Origin: Geobacter sp. UBA2189
GTDB lineage: Bacteria > Desulfobacterota > Desulfuromonadia > Geobacterales > Pseudopelobacteraceae
NCBI GenBank assembly: GCA_002328035.1
Contig: DCVL01000039.1
Coordinates: 1-64,000, forward strand
Length of the DNA: 64,000 nucleotides
Direction of reading: 5' to 3'
Each line of letters begins with the position of its first letter. Position 1 is the first letter of the stretch. This document shows positions 42,874-51,686 of the stretch, in pieces. The translations under genes and the position numbers were made by a program. Under the pieces are notes generated by a model. The model saw only the letters and a list, made by a program, of their open reading frames with translations. It searched no databases and was not told the origin of the DNA.

Positions 42874-43566
42874 ATGCAACAATTTAATACTACTCAGGTC
42901 GGCACTGGGTTGATCGTCAAGCAGAATGCACTGATCCGTCAGGTCTATGCCTGGATGGGCTGTGGTCTGGCTCTTACCGCGATTATGGCGCTAATTACGG
43001 TTTCTTCGCCGGAGCTTTTAAAAGCCATTGTTGGTAACCGTCTGCTGTTTTACGGCCTGATGTTCGGTGAGCTAGCCCTGGTGTTTACCCTTTCCGGTGC
43101 CATTAACCGGATGAGTGCCGGTGTTGCCACCATGTTGTTTATAGGGTATTCAGCCCTGAACGGTTTAACCCTTTCTGTCATCTTTATGGTCTACACGGCG
43201 GACTCCATAGCTTCCACCTTTGCGGTTTCAGCTGCCATGTTTGGTGCCATGAGTATCTATGGCTATGCCACCAAGAAGGATCTGACATCCTGGGGCAACT
43301 TTCTGTTCATGGGTTTAATCGGCATTGTAATTGCGTCAATTGTCAACATCTTCATGAAAAATGATGCTGTATCATGGGTAGTATCTGCAATCGGCGTAAT
43401 TGTTTTTACCGGCCTTACTGCATATGATACCTGGAAAATAAAGGCAATGGCTGCTGAAGGAGCAGAGGGTAGAAAGCCGGCAATCATGGGTGCTCTGACC
43501 CTGTACCTTGACTTTATTAACCTGTTTCTGATGTTGCTACGTCTTATGGGGGGCAGAAGAGACTGA
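42874..43566 (+). CDS. Bax inhibitor-1 / YccA-family membrane protein
   Basis: A 230-residue integral membrane protein with seven predicted spans (for example AWMGCGLALTAIMALITV, LFYGLMFGELALVFTL, and a final segment near GALTLYLDFINLFLMLLRLMG). The C-terminal signature AYDTWKIKAMA and the conserved acidic residues place it in the TMBIM/YccA family, which includes the FtsH-modulating YccA and calcium-leak channels. I start at the ATG at 42874, preceded by AGAGGAGA; the ATG-like start at 42826 would add 16 residues without family match. Confidence 0.93.
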   Translation: MQQFNTTQVGTGLIVKQNALIRQVYAWMGCGLALTAIMALITVSSPELLKAIVGNRLLFYGLMFGELALVFTLSGAINRMSAGVATMLFIGYSALNGLTLSVIFMVYTADSIASTFAVSAAMFGAMSIYGYATKKDLTSWGNFLFMGLIGIVIASIVNIFMKNDAVSWVVSAIGVIVFTGLTAYDTWKIKAMAAEGAEGRKPAIMGALTLYLDFINLFLMLLRLMGGRRD

Positions 43567-43603
43567 TGAACCCCCTGTGATTCTGTGGGGACAGTTTAGT
43601 TGA

Positions 43604-43635
43604 CTGCAAAGGCGGCCACCCGGCCGCCTTTGCAG
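43604..43635. terminator. Bidirectional terminator between Bax-inhibitor-like gene and lysA
   Basis: CTGCAAAGGCGGCC (43604-43617) and GGCCGCCTTTGCAG (43622-43635) form a perfect 14-base-pair stem with the loop ACCC. It sits between two convergent genes. Confidence 0.8.
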
Positions 43636-43658
43636 TTTCAAAAATATGGAGCAGATGC

Positions 43659-44972
43659 TTACAGCTTCAGATCCAGCTCGTTCTGGGTCAACTGTTCACG
43701 CAGCTGTTTCTTACGGATCTCCACCATTTCACCAGTACGGGTCTTCATTACTGCACCAGGTTTGCGGTGGGAGTTGTAGTTTTCCGGCGACATACTTTCA
43801 GAGTAGGCACCGGTGCCGCCAATAACGACGTAGTCACCTATTTCCGGTTCGGCAATCATCACCGGCACAATATTGCCATCACTATCCAGACGGACTGAGT
43901 CGCCACTTTCACAGCAGCGTCCGACAATACCGAATGACTTCAAGTCGTTTGCCTGAATACCGTCATACTCGCTGGAGAGTAGTGTACCATCCTGCCGCAC
44001 AATGGCAATCGGATGCTCGGAACCGTACAGCAGCGGGCGGGTCAACAGCTCCATACCTCCATCAACGATCAGGAAGTTCAGTTCGTTGGTCAGCTTTTTA
44101 TCAATAATCCGCGTTATTATATGGCCAGAGTTGGCCACAACAAAGGTGCCAGGTTCAATCTCCATCTGCAGTTCTCGACCGGTTTCAGCTTTAAACTCCT
44201 CGATGCGCTGCTTTGCATAAGCGCCCAGGGAGGCAATATCAGCCTGTTTTTCTCCCTGCATCCGGGCTACTTTAAGCCCGCCACCAAAGCTTACGGTAGT
44301 AGCCTCAGGAAAATAGGTCTTTACAAAGCCAAGCTCGCGGTCAATGTTCTGGCGCCATTTTTCAGGGTCGCCGCCTGAACCGATATGCACATGCACCTGG
44401 GTAAACCGCAGTCCCTGCTCGTCTGCCATTGCCTTTACCTTGGGAACATCATTTAAGTGTACACCGAAGCAGGAGTATTCACTGCCGGTATCACGGGTAG
44501 CGCTTTCACCACCACCGGCGGCTCCCGGATGAACCCTTATTGAGAGGTCAATCCTGTTAACCCTGGCAAAGTCCGCAATCAACTGATACTGCAGCATGGA
44601 ACAGACGTTGTATTTTAGCCCGACCTTGATCATCTCTTCAAGTTCTGCCCGCTCCTCACCGGCAGGGACTTCTTGTGTGGTCAGCATCATCCGGCTAAAG
44701 GGAACTCCGGCAGCGTGGGCGCGGGCAGCTTCATCAAGTGATGAACAATCCAGATCCAGCCCTTTATTGGTAACCACTCGCAGGACGGTACGATCAGAGT
44801 TGGCTTTCATGGCATAGCGTACGTGGAGACCATATGCATTAGGCATATTAAGCAGCTGTTCACAGCTGTTTTCTATGTATGCCTGATCATGCAAATATAT
44901 CGGGGTACCCCACTGTTGGGCTATTTTGGGAACAAGAGTTGCGTCAAGCTTTGTCGGGCCAAACTGTTTCAT
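43659..44972 (-). CDS. lysA: Diaminopimelate decarboxylase-type PLP enzyme (LysA-like)
   Basis: A fold-III PLP decarboxylase of 437 residues, most likely converting meso-diaminopimelate to lysine and so completing the DapA-DapB-DapL route. The PLP lysine is in VRYAMKAN, with HVHIGSGG (Gly-rich loop), VGRCCESGD (the Cys of the active site) and ETGRELQMEIEPG. The normal EPGR phosphate-binding motif reads EPGTFVV here, with Thr for Arg, so it may be a variant member; carboxynorspermidine or ornithine decarboxylases are possible alternatives. I start at the ATG at 44972, six bases after GAAAGG. Confidence 0.8.
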   Translation of the reverse strand: MKQFGPTKLDATLVPKIAQQWGTPIYLHDQAYIENSCEQLLNMPNAYGLHVRYAMKANSDRTVLRVVTNKGLDLDCSSLDEAARAHAAGVPFSRMMLTTQEVPAGEERAELEEMIKVGLKYNVCSMLQYQLIADFARVNRIDLSIRVHPGAAGGGESATRDTGSEYSCFGVHLNDVPKVKAMADEQGLRFTQVHVHIGSGGDPEKWRQNIDRELGFVKTYFPEATTVSFGGGLKVARMQGEKQADIASLGAYAKQRIEEFKAETGRELQMEIEPGTFVVANSGHIITRIIDKKLTNELNFLIVDGGMELLTRPLLYGSEHPIAIVRQDGTLLSSEYDGIQANDLKSFGIVGRCCESGDSVRLDSDGNIVPVMIAEPEIGDYVVIGGTGAYSESMSPENYNSHRKPGAVMKTRTGEMVEIRKKQLREQLTQNELDLKL

Positions 44973-45089
44973 TTTCATCCTTTCAAACTCAAAAATGTAA
45001 TATTATTCTAAACAGTTACAAGACATCTCTATCTGATTCAAAAATAATAATCAGCACTTTCTGTTTTATCCATAAAAGGTGCAGAAATG

Positions 45090-45548
45090 TCAGTTCTGCT
45101 GTTCCTGAACTGGCGCAGCCTGGTCACATCGCTCAACAACATCTCTAAGCCAGGCAATCTCATCAGGAACAAACCGCTTGGAAAATTCAGTGCCGATGTT
45201 AAGCGCCCAATGGAGCGGCGGCATCGTCGTGGCAGCAAGTACGTAACCAGGAACCGATACCCATGTAACCTTGTCTCCTGCCCAGTTTTTAAGGCGTTCT
45301 TCGGTATCAAACAACATCAGGTAATCGTTCCCTTCCGATTCAATAATTAACGGAAGCACCTGCCCTTCTTCAAGCTCAAGTTCTCCGTCAAACTCCTGTT
45401 TATCCAGGTTGGGAACGAAGTAGTTTGTATTGAGAAATATATCATAAAATTTAGACTGGCTTTTAGGATCTGTCATATCTTCGCGCAAGATCTGTAGCGC
45501 CTGATCGAGTCTGTTGATATCTTTATGCTTTTCAGTTGAAGTTGCCAT
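45090..45548 (-). CDS. SseB-like protein
   Basis: A 152-residue protein with an SseB N-terminal-type domain: LREDMTDPKSQSKFYDIFLNTNYFVP opens it (seen in part), then LELEEGQVLPLIIESEGNDYLMLFDTEERLKNWA, with the hydrophobic strand and FDTEERL motif conserved. The tail is Gln-rich. SseB-family proteins have poorly defined roles. I start at the ATG at 45548 with AAGGAG eight bases upstream; a longer frame to 46010 runs through a non-homologous region. Confidence 0.75.
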   Translation of the reverse strand: MATSTEKHKDINRLDQALQILREDMTDPKSQSKFYDIFLNTNYFVPNLDKQEFDGELELEEGQVLPLIIESEGNDYLMLFDTEERLKNWAGDKVTWVSVPGYVLAATTMPPLHWALNIGTEFSKRFVPDEIAWLRDVVERCDQAAPVQEQQN

Positions 45549-45704
45549 TTGTGCTCCTTGTGGTGGAGGAAATTTTCGGCATATTATCTTAAATGGAAGG
45601 CTACAGCAATCAGGAAAGATTGCTTTAGCAGACTGGTTTATGCGATTCTTCTTCCGACTGGATAAAAAAATACTGAAACAAAGCTTGTTCAGGAAACAGG
45701 GTTC

Positions 45705-46226
45705 ATGAAGATACAAAAAGTAACCATCGAACATCGCCCCAAAGTCTATGCCCTCTTGCAGCGGGCTTTTCCAGGCAGAGCCTATGAAGCTGCTTTGGTA
45801 AAGAAGCTTCACGACAATGGGAGGCTCCTCCATGAATGGGTCTGCATCCAGACCAACAAAGTTATAGCCTACATCGCCTTTTCCAATGCATACCGTGGCA
45901 AACAGCCCTGCGGTCTTCACCTTGCTCCGATGGCAGTTGCTCCGGATTTTCAGAGAAAGGGGGTTGGTTCTGAACTGATACGGTTTACACTGCGTCAGGA
46001 GGTCATACAAAACCAGCCGCTATTTGTCCTGGGAGAACCGACCTACTATCAGCGCTTTGGATTCAGGCTCTGTAGCTGTCCGCTCTGTCCCTTTGATAAA
46101 AACAATGCACACTTTCTGAGTATTCATAACGATAATGCCAACACTTTTACGGTAGGATATGAACCTGAATTTATAAGTCAGGCTACCCCTACTATCACTG
46201 GTAAGAGAGATAAAAAATCTGAGTAA
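45705..46226 (+). CDS. GNAT-family N-acetyltransferase
   Basis: A 173-residue GCN5-related acetyltransferase. The acetyl-CoA pyrophosphate-binding loop is GLHLAPMAVAPDFQRKGVGSELIRF, with the Q/R-x-x-G-x-G/A core QRKGVG near residue 83, and the C-terminal YYQRFGF motif follows. It most resembles YhbS-type enzymes (AYRGKQPCGLHLAPMAV, then FVLGEPTYYQRFGF). The acceptor is unknown. It lies 38 bases before srkA and may be co-transcribed with it. Confidence 0.88.
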   Translation: MKIQKVTIEHRPKVYALLQRAFPGRAYEAALVKKLHDNGRLLHEWVCIQTNKVIAYIAFSNAYRGKQPCGLHLAPMAVAPDFQRKGVGSELIRFTLRQEVIQNQPLFVLGEPTYYQRFGFRLCSCPLCPFDKNNAHFLSIHNDNANTFTVGYEPEFISQATPTITGKRDKKSE

Positions 46227-46264
46227 CGAGTTTACTTTTAACGGCTCTGTAGATAAGGAGATAG

Positions 46265-47260
46265 ATGCTGAGCATACAACCCAACACGCACCCTTTTCAT
46301 ACTTTAACCCCTGATTTGATAATGGATGCAATAGAGAGCCTTGAGTTTCGTTGCGACTGCCGAAATCTTGCTCTGAACAGCTATGAGAACAGGGTCTATC
46401 AGGTAGGGATTGAGGACGATAAACCTCTAATCGCCAAATTCTACCGCCCTGGCCGCTGGACAGATGCTCAAATCCTGGAGGAACATGAGTTATGCCTTGA
46501 GCTGGCCAGGCATGAGTTGCCTGTAGTGGCACCATGGAGAAACCATGACGGTACAAGCCTGTTCAACTATCATAACTTCCGTTTTGCCCTTTACCAGCGT
46601 CAAGGCGGGCATGCACCGGAGTTTGACAACCTGGACAACCTCCTGATACTGGGCAGAATGCTTGGAAGGATGCACAGGATCGGTTCACTAAAAGAGTTTG
46701 CATACCGTCCGGCTCTCGACAGCAAGAGCTTCGGCCATGAAAGCGTTGCACTTATCAGCGAAAAATTCATCCCATCTGAATATAATGAAAGTTATATGGC
46801 CTTAACTTCACTGTTGCTGGAGAAGGTTGACCGCCTGTTGAGAGAGGCTGGGGATCTCAAACAGATCCGGGTACATGGTGACTGTCACAGCGGCAACATT
46901 CTCTGGCGGAACAACGCCCCCCATTTTGTGGATTTTGATGACAGCCGAATGGCACCGGCAGTACAAGACTTCTGGATGATGCTATCCGGTGATCGTACTC
47001 GTAAATTGGCTCAACTGGATGCATTACTGGAAGGTTACGGGGAATTCTTCGATTTTAATCCATCAGAGCTACGCCTGATTGAGGTTTTTCGCACCCTGCG
47101 GATGCTGCATTACAGCGCATGGCTTGCTCGTCGTTGGGGTGATCCGGCCTTCCCGATCGCCTTTCCGTGGTTCAACACCATGCATTACTGGGGCGAACAG
47201 ATCCTTGAACTTCGCGAACAGCTGGCTGCGCTGGATGAACCACCACTGGAACTGTTATAA
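46265..47260 (+). CDS. srkA: Stress-response kinase SrkA (YihE/RdoA-like)
   Basis: A 331-residue protein kinase of the choline-kinase/APH fold. The N-terminus MLSIQPNTHPFHTLTPDLIMDAIES is typical of the family (quoted as landmark HPFHTLTPD). The catalytic loop VHGDCHSGNILWRN and the Mg-binding HFVDFDDSRM are intact, with nucleotide-binding YQVGIEDDKPLIAKFYRPGRW before it. YihE/SrkA counters stress-induced cell death in E. coli. AAGGAG lies four bases before the ATG. A terminator follows. Confidence 0.93.
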   Translation: MLSIQPNTHPFHTLTPDLIMDAIESLEFRCDCRNLALNSYENRVYQVGIEDDKPLIAKFYRPGRWTDAQILEEHELCLELARHELPVVAPWRNHDGTSLFNYHNFRFALYQRQGGHAPEFDNLDNLLILGRMLGRMHRIGSLKEFAYRPALDSKSFGHESVALISEKFIPSEYNESYMALTSLLLEKVDRLLREAGDLKQIRVHGDCHSGNILWRNNAPHFVDFDDSRMAPAVQDFWMMLSGDRTRKLAQLDALLEGYGEFFDFNPSELRLIEVFRTLRMLHYSAWLARRWGDPAFPIAFPWFNTMHYWGEQILELREQLAALDEPPLELL

Positions 47261-47361
47261 TTCTGAAATGCCACCTGATTACATGAACAAATCTGACCTT
47301 CTTAAGGCCATAATCAAAAGGCTTAGGGCTGATCTGGCACTTTTTATGATTTTCTCCAACT

Positions 47362-47397
47362 GAACCGGCTCCGTTTAAAGCGGAGCCGGTTTCATTC
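47362..47397. terminator. Bidirectional terminator between srkA and the CoA-transferase gene
   Basis: AACCGGCTCCG (47363-47373) pairs with CGGAGCCGGTT (47381-47391) over a seven-base loop, followed by T-rich sequence on both strands. It lies between convergent genes. Confidence 0.8.
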
Positions 47398-47398
47398 T

Positions 47399-48961
47399 TT
47401 AAATTTCCCAGTTACCGATCTTCATTGTTCCGTTTTTAGCCAGGTTTACCTGCATCTTGAATACCCTGTCCAAAAGTTGCGGCTCGTGACCGGCCTTACG
47501 GCTTACACAATCTTTAGTTGAGATATCCAGATACTCCTGGAGGAGCGGTTTATAGTCAGGATGTACACACTTATTGATGATCTCCTGAGCCCGGTCTTTT
47601 GGTGCCAGGCCACGCAGATCAGCCAGCCCCTGCTCTGTTACAAGTACGTCGAGATCGTGTTCCGTGTGGTCAACGTGCGGTACATGTGGGACTACGCAGG
47701 TTATACCAGTCGGGTCAGTCTTGGTAGGACGTACAGATGGAGTATGCATAATGGAAAGATAGGCATTACGCAGGAAATCTCCAGATCCCCCGATACCGTT
47801 GATCATCCTGGTGCCGCCCACCAGGGTGGAGTTGGCGTGGGCATAGATATCAAACTCTACCGGGGTGTTCATGGCAATACAACCCAGACGACGAATCGGT
47901 TCCGGGTGGTTGGCGATGGAGAGTGGACGCATCATCACCTTATTGGCGTACTTGTCCCAATTGTCGTAAAATCGTTTGAAACCGTCTACCGAAAAGGAAA
48001 GGGATACCGTTGAGGCAAACTGCAGCTTGCCAGAGTCAAAGAAGTCCAACATTGTATCCTGCAACACCTCGGTCCAGACATTCAGGCCGGTAAATGGTCC
48101 TTTCGCCAGACCGCCAATTACAGCATTGGCAATGGAACCAACCCCTGACTGCAATGGCAAAAGACTTTTGGGCAGACGTCCAAGTTTTACTTCATTACCG
48201 AAAAACTCGATAATATTGTCAGCTATCGCTTCAGATGTGTCATCCTGCTCACTGAATGAGCGACCGTTGTCGGGGCGGTTTGACTCTATGATTGCTACAA
48301 TCTTGTCAGTATCAATCCTTACATATGGTGAACCAGCCCGGTCATCAACACGGCTTATCATGTAAGGCAACCTGTTAGGGGGATTAATCGGCTCAATTAT
48401 GTCATGCAACCCCTCAAAACTGGGAATTGATGTATTAATCTCAATGATGATTTTATCAGCGATCTGGACAAGCTCCGGCACTACACCACACGATGCGGTC
48501 AAAACGAGGCCACCGTTTTCGGTAATGGCAGAACACTCAATGATTGCGATATCCAGCCGCCCCCCGTTATCCTTGGTGTAGAAGCCATAACCCAAGTCCT
48601 GGGCAAACATGGAAAGGTGCCGATCACCCATACGAATACGGCCTTCGTTGATCCCTGCCTGGATATTTTTACCTGTCTGGTAGGGCCAGCGGCGGTCAAT
48701 CATGTCAAGTGAAGCCCAGCGATCTTCGGTTTCTACTCCAACTGAGGCTCCAATAAAAAGATTGAATTTGAGTTTACCCTGCAGGTTGTTTTTTTCGACA
48801 TGCTCCGCCAAGGCAATTGGCACCATTTTGGGGTATCCAGCCGGTGTAAAACCTGACCAACCAATGTTCATACCGTTCTTAAACAACGGGATAACATCTT
48901 CAACATTTTTGATTCTGGCATGGAGATTTTTCTTTCTGATCCTGTTACGTAATTCCAACAT
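47399..48961 (-). CDS. Acetyl-CoA hydrolase/transferase, succinyl-CoA:acetate CoA-transferase type
   Basis: A 520-residue CoA-transferase of the Cat1/ScpC/AarC family. The N-terminal domain opens MLELRNRIRKKNLHARIKN, and the Glu-dependent second domain shows NAVIGGLAKGPFTGLNVWTEVLQDTML with the catalytic Glu (WTEV) and later GGSGDFLRNAYLSIM. Such enzymes let Geobacter-type cells activate acetate with succinyl-CoA as CoA donor. A divergent TetR regulator and a clear palindromic operator lie upstream. CoA acceptor specificity is inferred. RBS GGAGG lies before the ATG. Confidence 0.92.
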   Translation of the reverse strand: MLELRNRIRKKNLHARIKNVEDVIPLFKNGMNIGWSGFTPAGYPKMVPIALAEHVEKNNLQGKLKFNLFIGASVGVETEDRWASLDMIDRRWPYQTGKNIQAGINEGRIRMGDRHLSMFAQDLGYGFYTKDNGGRLDIAIIECSAITENGGLVLTASCGVVPELVQIADKIIIEINTSIPSFEGLHDIIEPINPPNRLPYMISRVDDRAGSPYVRIDTDKIVAIIESNRPDNGRSFSEQDDTSEAIADNIIEFFGNEVKLGRLPKSLLPLQSGVGSIANAVIGGLAKGPFTGLNVWTEVLQDTMLDFFDSGKLQFASTVSLSFSVDGFKRFYDNWDKYANKVMMRPLSIANHPEPIRRLGCIAMNTPVEFDIYAHANSTLVGGTRMINGIGGSGDFLRNAYLSIMHTPSVRPTKTDPTGITCVVPHVPHVDHTEHDLDVLVTEQGLADLRGLAPKDRAQEIINKCVHPDYKPLLQEYLDISTKDCVSRKAGHEPQLLDRVFKMQVNLAKNGTMKIGNWEI

Positions 48962-49058
48962 CTGTTCCTATCCTCCTCTGGAACCCAAGCGCATGGCTTG
49001 TTCCACTGTAATAACCATGCATATACATGGTTACGAACGGCACTATATTTATGCATAT

Positions 49059-49108
49059 CGAACGTTCGTTAGAATTGTATAATAGCTATACGATATTGTC
49101 TGTTGCAA
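49059..49108 (-). promoter_or_regulatory. CoA-transferase promoter with TetR-type operator
   Basis: On the minus strand a -35 TTGCAA (49103-49108) and -10 TATTAT (49079-49084) are 18 bases apart. The start of transcription would fall around 49072. A perfect palindrome CGAACGTTCG (49059-49068), extended as AACGAACGTTCGAT, lies just downstream of it, where a bound TetR dimer would block transcription. A half-site ACGAACG recurs near 49033-49039. Confidence 0.6.
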
Positions 49109-49198
49109 GAATTAAATTGTGTAGTAGCAGTAAAAAATTGGAAACTACTGATTAGTTTGTTACTCTTTTGAGTACAAATATTAAGGGACTGGATAAAA

Positions 49199-49798
49199 AT
49201 GACGAAACTGGATTGTCGCACCCGATTGTTAGAGGTTGGGACGCAACTGTTTGCTGAGCGTGGGCTGTATGGAGTCAGTATCAGGGAACTTTCCCAAGCT
49301 GCCGGGGTCAGTATTTCTATGGTGTCATACTACTTTGGCGGTAAGGAAGCCCTTTATGCCGCTGTGCTCCAGGAACAGTTTTCCTGTTTTGACCAGATTG
49401 ATAATTTACGCAAACCCGGTTCAGAACCACTCTCCGTTCTTGAGGCCTATCTTCGCTGGACACTACAGCGACACCGCAATAATCCGCACCTGTTGCGGTT
49501 CTACACCAGTGAATTGACCAATCCAACCTGTTTTTTTGCTTCTATTGTCTCTCCGGCGATCAGTAAGATAATAAGAGTGCTGACAGAGGTAATTGAAGAG
49601 GGAATAAGACAAGGCCTATTTCGTGAGGAAATCCACGCAGTCAATGCCTCTTTAGCCCTGGCCGGTATGGTCAACTACTTTTTTATAAGCCTTCTGGCTA
49701 CGGAAAACCTGATTAGCCACTCGCCAGAGCAGGATGAACTGCTTGTGCAGCAATATCTGCTTATCTTTACCCACGGAATTATTAAACAGAGTCAATAA
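49199..49798 (+). CDS. TetR/AcrR-family regulator divergent from the CoA-transferase gene
   Basis: A 199-residue regulator. The N-terminal HTH is canonical: RLLEVGTQLFAERGLYGVSIRELSQAAGVSISMVSYYFGGKEALYAAVL (landmarks AERGLYGVS and YYFGGKEALY). The C-terminal ligand domain resembles the YbiH/CecR type (DUF1956). It probably represses the divergent acyl-CoA enzyme via the CGAACGTTCG site. The inducer is unknown; an acyl-CoA is a reasonable guess. Confidence 0.9.
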   Translation: MTKLDCRTRLLEVGTQLFAERGLYGVSIRELSQAAGVSISMVSYYFGGKEALYAAVLQEQFSCFDQIDNLRKPGSEPLSVLEAYLRWTLQRHRNNPHLLRFYTSELTNPTCFFASIVSPAISKIIRVLTEVIEEGIRQGLFREEIHAVNASLALAGMVNYFFISLLATENLISHSPEQDELLVQQYLLIFTHGIIKQSQ

Positions 49799-49877
49799 AT
49801 CTCTGCAGCTGCTTAGTAGCCCGCTAACATTTCGAATTGATTAACAAATACTATTATGTTATAGGATTACATACCTG

Positions 49878-49906
49878 AACCACAGGGGATCCCCTTGTGG
49901 TTTTTT
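49878..49906 (+). terminator. Terminator after the TetR gene
   Basis: AACCACAGGGG (49878-49888) pairs with CCCCTTGTGGTT (49891-49902) with one bulged base, and six Ts follow (49901-49906). This is a good Rho-independent terminator 80 bases after the stop. Confidence 0.8.
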
Positions 49907-49928
49907 ATGTTCAGAAAGAGAGATAAAA

Positions 49929-51566
49929 ATGATAAGCACCAACAACATCAGCCTTGCCTACGGCAAGCGGGTGATCTTCAAGGATGTCAACATCAAGTTT
50001 GTGCCGGGCAACTGCTACGGCCTGATCGGAGCCAACGGGGCGGGAAAATCAACATTTCTGAAAATCCTCGCCGGTCTCTCAGAGGCTGATTCAGGCACGG
50101 TATCAGTCGGCCCACGGGAGCGAATCGCATTCCTGAAACAGGATCAATTTGCGTTTGATGAGCATACTGTTTTTAACACCGTTATAATGGGTCATGAACG
50201 GCTATACGAGGTTATGACTGCGCGTGAGGCAATCTACTCAAAGACAGAGTTCACTGAAGAAGATGGCATCCGCTCTGCCGAGCTGGAGGCAGAGTTCGCC
50301 GAGATGAACGGTTACGAGGCTGAGTCTGAGGCAGCGGTGCTCCTGAACGGTCTGGGAATACCGGAGGAGTTGCGTCACAAGCAGATGAAGGAGCTGGAGG
50401 GTGGCGATAAGGTACGGGTTCTGCTGGCTCAGGCTCTGTTTGGAAACCCTGATATACTGTTACTGGACGAACCGACCAACCATCTTGATCTAAAGACAAT
50501 CAACTGGCTGGAGGAGTTTTTGTCACGATTTAATAACACAGTGATTGTTGTCTCCCACGACCGTCACTTTCTGAACCAGGTCTGTACCCATATGGCTGAC
50601 ATCGACTTTGGACGTATTCAGGTATACGTAGGCAACTACGACTTCTGGTATCAGGCAAGTCAGCTTAACCTTAAGCAGAAGCAGGATGAGAACCGTAAGG
50701 TTACCGACAAAGCCAATGAGCTGAAGGAGTTTATACAGCGTTTTTCCTCCAACGCCTCCAAGGCCAAGCAGGCCACCTCACGCAAGAAACTGCTGGAAAA
50801 GCTGACAATAGAGGAGATGCCGGTCTCATCCCGCAAGTATCCCCACGTGGTTTTCAAACCTGAGCGCCCATGCGGTGATATAATCCTGGAGGTCAGCGGA
50901 CTTTCAAAGATTTTAGATGGAGTAGAGATCTTTAAGGGATTGGATCTGAATGTTAGAAAGGGGGACAAGATCGCCTTTGTAGGTGGAAACAGCCTGGCAA
51001 AGACCACCCTTTTCCAGATCCTTACGGGAGAACTTGAGCCGGATGCAGGTAATTTCCGCTGGGGAGTTACAATCACAAGCAGCTACTTTCCCAAAGACAA
51101 TGCTACCTATTTTGACAATGACCTAAACCTGATCGAATGGCTGGGGCAGTACTCACCCCCCACTGAGGGGGAGACATTTGCCCGTGGCTTTCTTGGTCGA
51201 ATGCTATTTTCAGGGGATGAGGCCACAAAAAAAACCAGAGTGCTATCAGGTGGCGAGCGTGTACGTTGCATGCTGTCACGGATGATGCTTACCGGCTCTA
51301 ACGTGCTTATTCTGGATGAGCCAACCAACCACCTGGATCTGGAATCTATCACCGCTCTTAACAACGGACTCGTCTCCTTCAGCGAGGTTATCCTTTTTGC
51401 CTCCCATGACCATGAGTTTGTAAGTACCGTTGCAAACCGGATAGTTGAGTTTACCCCTGGCGGTATTATTGATAGAACAATGAGTTTTGAGGAGTACCTG
51501 GAGAGTGAGGAGGTTAATCAGTACAGGAATAAACTCTGCCACGGCCATGCGGATCTTACACTGTAA
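49929..51566 (+). CDS. ABC-F family ATPase (YbiT-like)
   Basis: A 545-residue cytosolic twin-ATPase of the translation-associated ABC-F group, without membrane domains. The first cassette has Walker A GANGAGKST, the signature LEGGDKVRVLLAQAL and Walker B LLLDEPTNHLDL. The linker is a charged coiled coil. In the second cassette the signature LSGGERVRCMLSRMM and Walker B ILDEPTNHLDL are fine, but Walker A reads GGNSLAKTT, with Ala where Gly is usual (GxxxxGK). ABC-F proteins bind the ribosomal E site. The TTTTTATG gap and AGAGAGATAA precede the ATG. Confidence 0.93.
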   Translation: MISTNNISLAYGKRVIFKDVNIKFVPGNCYGLIGANGAGKSTFLKILAGLSEADSGTVSVGPRERIAFLKQDQFAFDEHTVFNTVIMGHERLYEVMTAREAIYSKTEFTEEDGIRSAELEAEFAEMNGYEAESEAAVLLNGLGIPEELRHKQMKELEGGDKVRVLLAQALFGNPDILLLDEPTNHLDLKTINWLEEFLSRFNNTVIVVSHDRHFLNQVCTHMADIDFGRIQVYVGNYDFWYQASQLNLKQKQDENRKVTDKANELKEFIQRFSSNASKAKQATSRKKLLEKLTIEEMPVSSRKYPHVVFKPERPCGDIILEVSGLSKILDGVEIFKGLDLNVRKGDKIAFVGGNSLAKTTLFQILTGELEPDAGNFRWGVTITSSYFPKDNATYFDNDLNLIEWLGQYSPPTEGETFARGFLGRMLFSGDEATKKTRVLSGGERVRCMLSRMMLTGSNVLILDEPTNHLDLESITALNNGLVSFSEVILFASHDHEFVSTVANRIVEFTPGGIIDRTMSFEEYLESEEVNQYRNKLCHGHADLTL

Positions 51567-51609
51567 TTGACAAAAAAGCCGTGACCGTGCGATAAATGAA
51601 CCTGTTAGA

Positions 51610-51644
51610 AGAAAAACCGCTTTCACCTGAGAGGCGGTTTTTCT
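51610..51644 (+). terminator. Terminator after the ABC-F gene
   Basis: AGAAAAACCGC (51610-51620) pairs with GCGGTTTTTCT (51634-51644) over a 13-base loop; the 3' arm includes a T-run. It lies between the ABC-F and DUF445 genes. Confidence 0.7.
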
Positions 51645-51686
51645 GTTTAACCCTATCAAGCTAGAAAACAGTTTTGGAGAGAGTGC

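Noticed and set aside
45090..46010. 306-codon frame as the full SseB-type protein
   Set aside because: Only the last 152 codons show the SseB pattern, and AAGGAG plus ATG occur at 45548; the upstream part overlaps the GNAT gene on the other strand.
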